A stretch of 64,000 bases of DNA from Isoetes taiwanensis (Eukaryota; Streptophyta; Lycopodiopsida; Isoetales; Isoetaceae), in contig JAJEKV010000025.1 in the NCBI GenBank assembly GCA_021234155.1, positions 17,415,094 through 17,479,093 on the forward strand, written 5' to 3'. A model generated the notes under the pieces. The model ran no database searches. It saw only the letters and a program-made list of their open reading frames with translations, and had not been told where the DNA came from. The position numbers and the translations under genes were made by a program. Positions 12,291 to 22,807 of the stretch are shown here, in pieces. How positions within the stretch are numbered: position 1 is the first letter of the stretch; each line of letters begins with the position of its first letter.

Positions 12291-13383
12291 TTACACTCGC
12301 ATCAAACCACCGGTTCTGCGAAAATGTTGGCCGTCCCCGGCTGGCGACAATCGAGAGGGGGTCTGCCAAAGCACCGTCCGGCCGTGATCCCGTAATAGCG
12401 AAGTCAACTGGTCTATCTGCTGCTCTAGTGTGGGGGTCCGCAGAATTGCTGGCAAGGCGTCCATGAGCATCTCGGCGTAGTCCTCTGCGTGCTCATAATC
12501 TAGTCGCAACTGAGGATGGCGAGGGGTTGGCATAGTGGGGGTTCTGGCGGCTTGCCAAACCATGTCCAAATAAAGTAGGAGGTGATCTGAGTCGACCTCC
12601 TCATCCCGACTGTCGGTGCCCACCCAGAAACGACTGATGAGATGCATATCTTGCGCAGCTACGAGCACATAGACCACCACATTAGACCCTCCCCCCTGAT
12701 TGTCCTGTCTGCAGGTGCACTTGCGAGAAGCAAGCCACTGTGACAGGCCATTGCAAATTATCAAGTAAAAAATACTACATAGCGAGCAAATCGTCACCAA
12801 AGCGAAGTGACACGGCGCCATCCCATCCTCGTGGCGGGTTGCGTCTGCGGGGCGGACGTATGCCAGAGGACATCGTTAGCGAGGGGGTCAAGTCTCATGA
12901 GCTGCTCTACTCCTGTCCGTGCATTGAAATCCCCAAGAAGGACGACCCTACCCAACTGCTTGTGCTGCTGTATGTCATCATATAGATCGACATAAGGGTC
13001 CATCCTATCCGCATCGGAGTGGCTGCGATAGATGGTGCTCTCTGCGTGAGGGAAATAACAGCCGGCCAGAAAAAGAGGGTTGCCACTGGTATTATGTACA
13101 CGAACCCACAAGTACCGGTTGTGTCCGCATCGCCTCGGAGGGTAACCGAATGTGCCAAGGTTGTCCGGTAGTAGCAAGCAACCCCACCATGACCCCTCCT
13201 CGGTCCCGTCACGTATTGAAGACCAGAAATGTTGGTAACCCTAAGCAGATCGGATAGCCTATTCCCAGTATGCTCCCATGTCTTCATGAGAAAGATGAGA
13301 TCCATATCGGCTGCCACGGAAGTTGAGATCGCCCCCCCGCCAAGGGAAGCCTCGACAATTCCATGAGACCACCCGAGGTACAA
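12291..13383 (-). pseudogene. LINE endonuclease domain (exonuclease-endonuclease-phosphatase fold)
   Basis: Read from 13383 down, fragments of the EEP fold appear: the HYRT / VTL strand region, then LLGDFNAR near 12990 and DSDHLLLY near 12590. GDFN and SDH are characteristic catalytic motifs of LINE endonucleases. At least two frameshifts separate them. This domain would nick target DNA for target-primed reverse transcription in an intact element. Confidence 0.8.
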
Positions 13384-13388
13384 AAATC

Positions 13389-15131
13389 CTATTTGTCGGC
13401 CAAATGGGGTATGCGCAAATCTGAGTCATGGGAGTGACTCCGGGACGCAGAGGTCGAAAGGAGAAGTAGATGGAGCGAGGCAACATGTGGGTCGAGAGGG
13501 CGTGGGTCGGAGGGAGCAGGAGTAGGGAGCGGGAGAAGGGGGGCCGTGGGTAGGAGAAGCAAAAAGCGTGGCCACGCTTCACCGGGCGGTTGGGGCTGCG
13601 GGTCCGCAGCGCATGCAGGCGGGCGGAAAATGTGCATCCCCGCCAACTTAACCAATCTGCACCCCCTTGGTGGCGGATGCCTCGACCCCACAAGCTCCTC
13701 ACCGCATGCCTCCCCTGCTGTGCGGTGTGAGGTCCCGTCCACGCATGTGGAGGTCCTTTTCAAAGATCTTGCCCCGACACAATATGGCATCACGCATTCT
13801 CGCATCCGCAAACCGCCAATATGACAATGCGGTTCACGCATCGGCGGTGAGCCCCATGGCGGCTGCTTTCGGGGAAATGTGAACGCCCCGGGAATGTCAT
13901 CCGGACGAGAATGTGTGTTCGATGTTGTGGGCGAGACTCTCCCCTCCTCTTCCGGCATGCCTCGGACTACCGGTTGTGGCCTCTCGTCTGCGCGCTCTTG
14001 GAGTTCCTGCGCCTCTGCCGGGTCAAAAGTGGGCGAGGGGGTGGGCCTGTCTTTGGGTGGTGGTGGTGGTGGTGGCCGGGATGGCGTGGGTGGCTTGAGT
14101 GCTGGCAAAGAAGGCGGTCACGTGGTCCCCAGGCTGCCGGCGTCTTGGCGGTGCATACCGGGGGTTCTTGGGGTAGCGGTGCGAGCCGCGTCCCCGGCCT
14201 TGTAAAGCGGAGCACGGCTCTTGCGGGCCTTCTTCCACTGGCCATCTCTTGTCTGCACTGCTGCAGTGACTATGAACCTCGGTAGGGAGACCCCCGCCCC
14301 TGCCTATGGATGGTCTTTTTGCAACCCCGAGCTCCGGCTGCTGGAGTAGCGAGGGCGTGCTTGAGCCCCATTACCGCGGCGTCCATGGCCGGGGCTTCTT
14401 TGCGCCGATGGTACTCACGAAGGACCCGGGCGTAATGCGGGCTGTACTGCAAGAGCCGCTGGCTCCCGTGCCATGGTGGTGGCTTCCTCAACCTCTCCGG
14501 ATGGCCCGAGACACCGGTGACCATCGTCTCGTGCATTGCCCTCTCCCCTCTGTGTCATGGTGTCCGAGTGATGAACCGCGAGAGTCGGTGCGGCCCGCAT
14601 GTCGGGAGCTCTGCCGGCTGTTCTGCGTCGGTGTGCCGGGCCAAGGCCATCTTCTACGTCTGTGTCGCGGGTCTCGGGCACACGTGATGCGGTTCTTCGA
14701 CCCCCGGTTGCCTTCGAGCACATGGGGTTCTAGGACTCCATCTCCATGCCATGCCGGGCGGTGAGCCGGGCCTTTGATAGCCTCAATCACGGGCCTTTAT
14801 TAGCCTCAAGGCAGCTTTGGCGTGGCTCAATTCTCTGCAGAGTTCCCGTGTGGTCCGAGCAATCAATCCCTTCCGTAGGGCCGGCCGCTTGTGAGGGTTT
14901 TAGCCTTAGCCCGAGCCTCCTTCTTCATGGAGGATGACTCTCCCCTGTCCATGATGGCTGATCGGGACCGTTTGCGTGGCGGCCCCTCGCCTTGGTTTTC
15001 CCAGGCTGGCCCATCTTTTGTGGCCATGACTTCCAAAGTTTGAGGGGTCTCTGGCTGCGAAAAGGGTGCTCAGAATCCAATTTGGGGACTCAAAATCGCG
15101 GTCAGAGCACCTTTGGGGGTTTGGGGACATA
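13389..15131 (-). pseudogene. LINE N-terminal, proline-rich region
   Basis: Upstream of the endonuclease the minus strand has GC-rich, proline-, arginine- and serine-rich frames, including a long poly-proline run near 14060-14090. No frame is intact or recognisable, and both strands are open for long stretches because of composition. I take it as the ORF1 or 5' leader of the LINE. The function cannot be stated. Confidence 0.4.
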
Positions 15132-16075
15132 TGCAGAGTTTAATGCATAAGAAAATAGTCTAGAGCTTGAATATAGTGCAAGTGACATGTACGAAACTCC
15201 ATTACCACACCTACCCTAATTCAATTTATTTAGAAGATGTTTAGCTATAATGTTCTAATTATTTTGTTTCATATTTGGGGAGGGTATCTCAGGCATGGTT
15301 TGGCCTAGATTTCGGATGGTATTGTATGGAAAATCGTAGGAAGAAGGTATTTTTTAGCTTATTTGAGCTGCTTATTTGGCCGACAATTCCAAGAATGGCT
15401 ATTTGTTGGCTTCAGCGCTTCTAAAAAATCGGCTAAGGGATGGTTTTGAATAGAAAGGGATGCCTCTTTCTTCTTTAGGCGTGGGCTTTCGTGCAAGGGT
15501 TGCACCGATGGAATCTTCTCTGGATGCTCAAAATGGCCAGTTTCTAATTTCGGCGGGGCCGATGGTCAGCCGTTACGTGGTCCCATTCGTTGGGAAGGCA
15601 AGGTAAGGCAAGGCACGTGGAATCGGCTTTGGCAAGGCCCGCGAATCGGCAAAGCTGATGGTTTTCGGGCATGCCCGGGGACTATTTTTTTTCGGCGTGC
15701 ATTTCTCGCGGGCGAGCGTAGATTGAGTTGCTTAGGGCGTGGGAGCGTAGATTGATTGGAGCCGGAGTAGCCGGTTTAAGCGTAGATGCCATCAAAGGCG
15801 ACAATCGGGTGATTTGGGGGCGTGATTGGCTCCCGCTTCATGCAATCGATGCCATCAGAGGCGTTGCTAGGATGCCCACTTTTTTTTTTTTTGTTTTCCT
15901 TTAGAGTTCTAACCATGTGTGGCGTTTGCACCATTGCATGTGGCGGGCGTTTTAGTGGCCAAAAATTTAATGGCCCTTGATTTGGCACAGGGCACAGAAT
16001 ATTCCAAACATCAATGGCCCAAAATCAAGCATATGAAAAAACGCGATAATAAGGAATGAAAAATAATGAATAATT
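15132..16075. repeat. Non-coding repeat also found near 25.72-25.96 and 26.88 kb
   Basis: The first 90 bases, including TAATGCATAAGAAAATAGTC, recur at 25740. The CATGTACGAAACTCCATTA block recurs at 26885. The rest is AT-rich with a few G/C islands and no credible ORF. Confidence 0.55.
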
Positions 16076-17322
16076 TATCGTCTAAAACTGAAGTTTTTCT
16101 ATATTCAGAGCATTTTCCTTTCGACCGTTGGATATCTCCATTGTTAGGGTTTTCGCCCTAATCGCTGTTCATATAAACCCTAGCATTTGGAGTTCAGACA
16201 TTATGCGATGCATCAAACGGTGAGGAGCGGCTAACCTAATGTCGTAAATTCCTTCTTGAGCATCGCAGACTAATATTGCTTGTTAATGCGAGCTTTCTCC
16301 ATTTCTGGAGCTTAGTTGCAGCGTTAGCATAGCGTGGGCTGCATATTCCATCGCCTCAGGGAGCGGCGTCGCTGCATTTACCCTTTTGGACAGACCATGC
16401 CGCCTACATTTCTCTGTTTTCCAAGACCTTGTTTTTGTAGATTTTTGAAATAAGCCACATTGTTTTTCTAGATCCAATTGCAGTGTGCTGTATTTACCTG
16501 GGCTTGCAAATGATGAATATTACTGTCAGATGACCACAGTTGGTCTCTATGCTCCGACACTTTTAATTTAAACTTCCATGACTCTGATGCGCCCATCTTA
16601 ATTTATTTTGCTTTTCTGGGTAGAAATTTTGTTGGATTGCTGTATCCCATTTGTCTTAGTATGCTCCTTGTTTTCCCTTTTTATTTGTTTGATGCAATTT
16701 TTGATGCAGAAGTAACCTCGATCATCTCAGTGACTTTGATGCTTGCTTGTGCTTCATTTGGTGTTGCATTTTTTGAGCTATGCTGGGTTATTATGCTTTT
16801 CGTTGTCTGATTTGGGTTTATTTCTGCAATCTAGTTTTGTGTATCACAATGGCTTAGATAGATAGCCTATATTCAAATAGGCTTAATTAAGATTAGTAAT
16901 TTGCATATGCAGATCAATACCCAATTGAGATGATTAGGGTATGGCAAAAAGACAAAGGGTTCAAATCCCTTACACAGTTGTATTTTGCACGAGATGTTGC
17001 AATTGTTTAAATGGTTATTTTGTAAAGGAATTACTGAAAGACTGGTGGCTACAATTATAGCGTAGTCTTAGCATCATTTTTCTTTCATGAACTGGAGGCA
17101 AATGTTAGTACTCGAGATCAATGGCCAACGGCCATTTCTTCGACAATCGTTTGCTTCAACAGCCGTTTTGGATTTGATACTTCCTATTTCCAGACTTCTA
17201 GTTGATTGCAGCTAATAAGTCATCTTGATGTGCCTGTCTATACTATCTGATCCATTCATACTATTTGTCTAAGGGGCAGCCAGCAGAGGATTCATTCAGT
17301 CAATTGTTTCAGTGGAAAAAAG
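16076..17322 (+). repeat. Duplicated segment copy A1 (partner 28638-29879)
   Basis: About 1,247 bp, nearly identical to 28638-29879. It starts with TATCGTCTAAAACTGAAG and ends in GTGGAAAAAAG. The left part looks like a plant promoter: TTAGGGTTT at 16144 and TATAAACCCTAG near 16174 are telo-boxes typical of ribosomal-protein and snoRNA genes. A short start, ATGCATCAAACG followed by GTGAGG (a possible splice donor), lies near 16208. No downstream exon was recognised. A C-box-like ATGATGA at 16511 is discussed in the findings. Confidence 0.7.
16140..16190 (+). promoter_or_regulatory. Telo-box promoter-like block
   Basis: An inverted telo-box (TTAGGGTTT) and a TATA-like TATAAACCCTAG lie within 40 bases, upstream of a short ATG and possible donor site. 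The same block occurs in copy B1 at about 28700-28750. Confidence 0.4.
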
Positions 17323-18033
17323 GGTACTTCATTTCATTAAAGCAGAAGCAAAATTTGCATAGTCTAGCATCTCTTTCAGCCACTTGAAAAACATCCTCCC
17401 TTTCTCTTCTTCCTTAGTTTGCCTTCATTGGAATCAAATATTGGAGAGGAAAAGGCATTGCAAGCGCTCAAATTCCAGTTGCAGATAATTTGCAATTTGA
17501 GTTTGCTCTCCTAGTACAGCGTGCAATCTAGTGATCTCTCAAAATGTTAGTTCAAGAATAATAGTAGTAACAAGTTGCTGTCGCACAGTTGCCCACCTAC
17601 ACAAAGGGACCTCTCCTATACAATCCATATAACAAAGTTCAGAAGAGTCCTACTGTTTTCAAAACAAGATTGTCACTGTAAGCCCCTCGTTTGGTCTTCA
17701 CAATCCATCCTATCATTTGGATCAACCCAAAACGCCACATCACAGATTTGCTGATGCAACTGAAAAACTCCTATGCCAAATTGGCACTTCAACAAATTGC
17801 AGAAACATCTTTTCATTTCGCTGACATCTCAGTCCATCCAATCAGTATATCCTCCATTTATTCCTTCCTTCACACTAATATGCCATTCATTAAATATATT
17901 CAAAGCATATTCAGCAAACATCACAATCTCGGCTAAGAGAACTCATATGTACTTTCGAACAAAATGTGATATGTTTTGCAAGATCTTTTCTTTCCATGTT
18001 TTTTGTTAGACTCTAGACCTCTCGTACAAACTA

Positions 18034-18184
18034 GTCCCTACCTAACTTTAGACTAGCTTATCCTACCACTAGGTAGGGACCAAATCCCCTAGACCCTAAT
18101 TAGAGCACGAGATAGTCCCTAGACCAAAATTTAGACTAGCTTATCCTACCACTAGGTAGGGACCAAATCCCCTAGACCCTAACC
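18034..18184. repeat. Two direct repeats with an internal inverted repeat
   Basis: A block beginning TTAGACTAGCTTATCC occurs at 18048 and 18131 (period 83). GTCCCTACCT at 18034 is inverted as AGGTAGGGAC at 18071 and again at 18154, so the region can form alternative hairpins. It may be a MITE remnant. Confidence 0.5.
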
Positions 18185-18474
18185 TTCAAATGCTCCCCTC
18201 TCCATACCGCATTAGGGATTTTTTGAGATCATAAAAGGGCCTTCTAAGAACTGCTGACTAAGCTATATGAACTACCAATCAGAAAACAGAACTGGTAATC
18301 CAGTCAGCAAAACAGTTATAACTAACTCACTAGATCACATTTTCTAGCATAAGTGTTGATAGGAAAGTCCAAATGAGCTCTTGTTTGGTGCAATAGATAG
18401 ATCTCATTGAGATCTTTCCAAGCTTGGGTGGTTTGCATATCTTTTAGCCCCGTAAGATAGTAAAAAATGGTGAT

Positions 18475-18690
18475 CATATCATTCTTTTTAAGAGATCCGT
18501 GGCACTCCACTGCCTTGACTTCGCCAGGGGCCACCTCAGGGACGCAACGTTGACGGTAGTGGCAGCAACGGCACCCGAACTCCCTGCACCGCAAATGGCT
18601 CGAGCACTCGAAGGGGGATCTTCTAGAAATATCTTGCGGAACGTCGGCAAAGGCCTCCGACTTAGGGACGTCAAGAACTTCTTCAAAGAT
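18475..18690 (+). pseudogene. Fragment of the ORF found upstream of gag at 45.9-46.1 kb
   Basis: The frame encodes ALHCLDFARGHLRDATLTVV and continues through a run with ARALEGGSS and RLRDVKNFFK. It matches 45910-46127 almost residue for residue. The similarity starts at GATCATATCATTC and stops at AACTTCTTCAAA, so it is an isolated piece of about 216 bp. It has no start codon of its own. The protein family is not recognised. Confidence 0.6.
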
Positions 18691-18943
18691 AGCTGTGCAA
18701 ATAAGCCTTTCTTTCCCATGCTAACTCTCTTCTTTCCAATAAATCTCGTGTTTTAGATAGCTTCTCTTTGATAATTGTATATGTATTGCATTTTGCAAAA
18801 GTTATGTGCTTGTCTATGATAACCTCCGAATGATTATCCTTCAAAATATGCAAGAAAGACGAGCATGGCACATGCTTCCTAGTCAGCCCTTCTAAAGCAA
18901 TATCAACTTTTTGATGTATATCCTTCTTGGTCAGAATGGAGGG

Positions 18944-19985
18944 CAGCTTGAATATATTCTCTTTTGAGTGGTCTTCTTCGATCTATGTGGCAAAGTGTCC
19001 GCATTCTCATTCACATACAATGTGAATAGGCTATCTGCTGGCCAAAGTATGACCTCAACTTCATTGAACCTGAATTTCCATGCCCAGCTACCTTGTGCCT
19101 GGCCACAAAATTCTTCCATTTGTAGAAAGTTGACAAAGTTATGTCATAAGCCATCTGCCATACTTGCTAGCAAACCTCCTTATTATTGAGCATCATTGTG
19201 CCAACATGACCATCAACAATACATAAGTCAAACATGTTATAGACAAATTTGATTCAATCTGATGATTTCATGTTCTAAAATGGCTGATGAATGCTCTTGT
19301 GGATTCTCAGCCTTTGGATCTTGGAATATTCCCACACATATGCCCTTTGTGGCCATCCTAGTCCTACACCTAAGCGTTGGATGTGTCAAATGCTTAGGTG
19401 GCTCTATTTTTTAGGGGCTTCGACAACCTTTGCAAACAATTCAAATACAATGTTGACTATAAATCAGAACTTCCTTCCTAAATTAGCATCTTACCAATTC
19501 AAAGTTAGAAAGTACACGCTATGTAGGGATGTGCACAAGTTTAGGGATCCTGATATATCATGTGCACCTTGGTCCACAAGATTCATGGCCTTCAACTATT
19601 TCCACTATCGCAAAACGAGAGCGCCTACAAGAGGCCATTTACATATTGTATGCAAGTTCTGTCATTGCATCAGCCCGCCACTTGCAACCTGCAAGTACAA
19701 ATATACAGAAGGTACAAGCTGGAGGATTCGAACCCCCTGCACATTGCGCAACTCCAAGCAACTTGTCTGCCCTTAAAGCCCAGGGGCTCTTCCCCTGCAT
19801 ACGCAAATGCAATACATATTTTTTTTTTCATTCATTTATTTATTTTATAAAACTTTCTTGCACTTCCACAGGCAAGCCAATGCCCCAATACCATACAATC
19901 AGAAAGTCTGGTTTTCCACATGAACACATAAACCTTTTTTACTTGTCAATCCAAACAACATTTTGACAAAGAAAAATCTCATTTT
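18944..19985 (+). repeat. Duplicated segment copy A2 (partner 29900-30975)
   Basis: About 1.04 kb shared with 29900-30975, with small indels. Open frames in it are short and differ between the copies, so I do not call a gene. A tRNA-like SINE head lies inside on the minus strand. Confidence 0.65.
19722..19790 (-). repeat. tRNA-derived SINE head
   Basis: On the minus strand a perfect B-box GGTTCGAATCC (19724-19734) follows an A-box-like TGGGCTTTAAGGG at normal tRNA spacing. The SINE body would run left to about 19600. The duplicate copy at about 30710-30785 has a mutated B-box. Confidence 0.5.
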
Positions 19986-21044
19986 GACAGTAGTATGTGC
20001 AGAGAGGTTAAAAATACAGTATCATAACCTTTTTGTTTGTCTGTAACAAGAAGGGCATGACTCAGTATGTCGAAAACGATTTTATCTGTATGGGTACTCT
20101 AAGGAACGTGGGTACAATGGCCTCGTCACCTGAGGAGAGAGAAAGAATAAGCTCACTTTACAAGGAGGAGCCTTTATTGTTGAAACAATGTATTTTAAAT
20201 TAGCAAAAGTGTAGCCAGAATCTTTGTGGAACTTCTTCAAGCATTACATCACAAGGAAAGCCTCATAAACCTCCTCAATAGGGTACATACAAGTCAACCA
20301 AAAGTCTTGGACGTGAATTCATCTGAGGAAGAAGAGGTTGAGTTTGAACACACTGAACCCCGTGATGGTTCAAGTAGTGAATCTGAGGAAGCCGCAGTCT
20401 TGCCTTCTAGAATGTCTAGAAAAAAGCCATTGGCTGGTCAGATCACTGCAAAGGAGCCAAAAAAATCTGTAAAGAGGAAAACCTTGAGTTTAGGCTTCAA
20501 CAGAGCTTGTGCAAACAAAAAAATAAGGGGCAAGGGCAGGGGCAAGGAACCTGAAGTTCCCATTAAAGATAAGAAGTTGGATAAGACGAGGGGGAAACTT
20601 GAAAAAATAGACCAGGGCAAAATGGTCCAAGGTGTTATATACCTCCCAGTCACCTCCATCGAATTGCCACCTAAAAACGAGCGTGGATAGAGACCATTGC
20701 AAGTGAGAAGGATTTATTCTAATCAATTGAGGAATTTAAAGGAAAGAATTAGAAGTAATCCTCAGGCCAACGTAGCACCCATTGTGGTTTTGGTTGTGTG
20801 AACCCAGACGCGTATGACAGGGTGCAAGCAGAAACCTACACACACTATGTGCTGGGAGGTAACCACAGTTTCAAGGCCAGAAGACAGCTCTACAATGAGA
20901 AGCAGAATATTCGATACCCTAATGTGCATTGTGCTGTCTACTCTTGGAAGATGATGAAGCTAAAATACTGGCTAACATTCATAATGCTAATATTGAATAC
21001 GAGCTTAAGATGAGCTTTGTTGATAAAACTAGATTTATGCACAA

Positions 21045-22118
21045 GGGGGAGGATTTTGATAGCCGATGGTTTCTTGGCGCTCACGCCCCGCCTGCGGCTA
21101 GGGCGGCAACAGGGGAAGGAGGCCGCCCTCCTATCCTCTCTTTCCGGTACTGCTGCAGACCCTCTTGCAAACCAGATACTACGATCCGGTGCTAGTGGGG
21201 TTTGCCGATGTGCCAGAAGATTTTCTTCTTCAAAGAAATTGCTGATTTGATTCTGAAGCAGCTTCAAGGCGGTCTTGTGGATTTGGCCTGGTAAACCACT
21301 AACGTGGTATTCTGCTCTCAATCTTTTTAAGAATGATGATTGGTTAAGCAAATCACACTGAAAGGGCGCAGAGTCTATAAGGTGGAGCAGAATTGATGCC
21401 GAATTCATAAAGAGAGCAGTTTTGGGTCTGTTTGGCAGTCTTTTTAGTTGGATCTTCTATCCATTTGGTTTTTTCCCCTCCTCTTGCTCTTTCTTGCTAG
21501 CGGAAAGATCTAGGGATGTTTTCTTAAATTTACAGTTTTAAAACGGGATGTTAGATTATTTGAGATCGCCGAGCTAGGGATTTGAGTGTGTCCAGGAAGA
21601 CGCTTCCATATCAAGACCAGATATCATGAGCCAGAATTAGGGAGAGTTCTGGTGGCTGGGCTGTGTGTCTAGCCTATACAGGTTGGCTGACTGGAGCATC
21701 CCGACAATGCAACATCTTACTTTAATCTCTCATTTGGTTATAAAGCTGTTGAATTTGTTCATAATTTGAAGCATATTTGCTTCTCTGAGTTGTGCGGGAG
21801 ATTCTTCAGGTTACTCCACATCTCTTTTCTCTTCATTTCTATTTCTGCAAGAGGTTTTCTTGGAGCATTCACGATCTGTTTGTAGCTTTGGAAAATGGGC
21901 ATTTGGCTCCTATAGTATTCTGTTTAATTGAGAAGATGTTAATACTGTAGTACTGGTTAGACAGAAGAAGAGGTTGAGAGAGGCTCATGTGTACTTTAGT
22001 TACAGACATATTCTGATCCAGAAGGGATCATTTGTACGTAAACTATATCTGATCCATGAGGGATCTATTGTATTGTAATTTTTCCTATCTGATCAATACA
22101 ATAACTTCTTACCTTCAA

Positions 22119-22143
<25 letters not shown>
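21045..22143 (+). mobile_element. Poly(A) retroposon inserted in the ParB-methyltransferase gene
   Basis: TTATGCACAA occurs at 21035-21044 and again at 22144-22153, directly after a run of about 27 A. It is a target-site duplication. The gene frame reads TRFMHK before the insert and MHKEYVVF after it, so removing the insert and one repeat restores continuity. The ~1.1-kb insert starts with GGGGG and carries no recognisable protein. It may be a LINE 3' piece, a SINE-like element or a processed transcript. Confidence 0.8.
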
Positions 22144-22150
<7 letters not shown>

Positions 22151-22328
22151 CAAAGAGTATGTAGTCTTCAAAGAGAAGTTTGGTGAATGTCTAAGCACAT
22201 CTGCCAATTGGTTGGACTTGAAAGAACAGTGTGTTGTCGAGTGTTTCTTGAAATATGATGAACCGAACAAAAGGGCAACACTTGTAGGGCACGACAATTG
22301 GTTCCAACTTGCATTTAGGGAGGGCAGA

Positions 22329-22396
22329 GTAAGCTAGTGTGTATTCTAGGATACTATTGTTAAAGTTTGCCCACTGACATTTTGCTATTATATTAG
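22329..22396 (+). other. Putative GT-AG intron in the ParB-methyltransferase gene
   Basis: The frame ends in FREGR, then GTAAGC. It resumes after TATATTAG as IWELQNKIFDMF in phase 0. Without splicing the frame stops at once (GTA AGC TAG). A 68-bp intron is short but normal for plants and points to eukaryotic adaptation. Confidence 0.6.
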
Positions 22397-22807
22397 ATCT
22401 GGGAGTTACAAAACAAAATTTTTGACATGTTTGAACATGGTGAGCTTAAAAGTAAAGGTAAGGTCTCTGACAAAAGAAGGAAAGTGATGTTCCTAGAAAG
22501 GAAATGACCATTACAGCTGGAGAGAACTACAAGGCTTGTAGGATATGGAATTGTTTGCAAAGCTTGTCACAGAAAGTCGTGAACAAAGTATTTATTTTGG
22601 AAGAAATGTCCAAAGAGCTGCACAAGTATGTTTCGATTCCCATTCTAGAATAGGTTTTTGTATTCCAGAATATGCTTGTGTGTTTATTAGATGTAGTGAG
22701 TTGCCTATTTTGTTTTTTTGTAGTCTGGAATACTTACGCTGGTTTTCAAACTTCATGCAGCGAAAAAGAAAAATGTAACCAAACATGTTGTTTCGCTTAC
22801 ACTTATT

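Larger units (their letters stand above)
10950..15131 (-). mobile_element. LINE (non-LTR retrotransposon) 5' part, degraded
   Basis: Read right to left this carries a proline-rich N-terminal region (about 15131-13400), an endonuclease (about 13383-12540) and a reverse transcriptase (about 11690-10950). It then breaks at the LTR element and resumes at 873-1. The order N-terminal ORF, apurinic-type endonuclease, RT and C-terminal zinc knuckle is that of plant LINEs. The GC content is clearly higher than in neighbouring DNA. Every domain needs several frameshifts, so it is dead. The right boundary is set where the GC-rich sequence stops and a repeat shared with 25.72 kb starts. Confidence 0.75.
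17323..18943. other. Segment present only in copy A, between A1 and A2
   Basis: In copy B the flanking repeats are only 20 bp apart. Here 1.6 kb lies between them. It holds an 83-bp-period repeat (18048-18184) and a retroelement ORF fragment (18475-18690). The rest is AT-rich and unrecognised. Either A gained an insertion or B lost this DNA. Confidence 0.5.

Noticed and set aside
13911-14245. Several 100+ residue plus-strand frames with poly-Val/Gly/Trp
   Set aside because: They are shadows of the GC-rich proline-encoding minus-strand LINE region around the (GGT)n run.
16908-16985. A tRNA gene around GGTTCAAATCCC in copy A1 (and 29520 in B1)
   Set aside because: A B-box-like word is present, but there is no matching A-box or acceptor stem that would fold into a cloverleaf.
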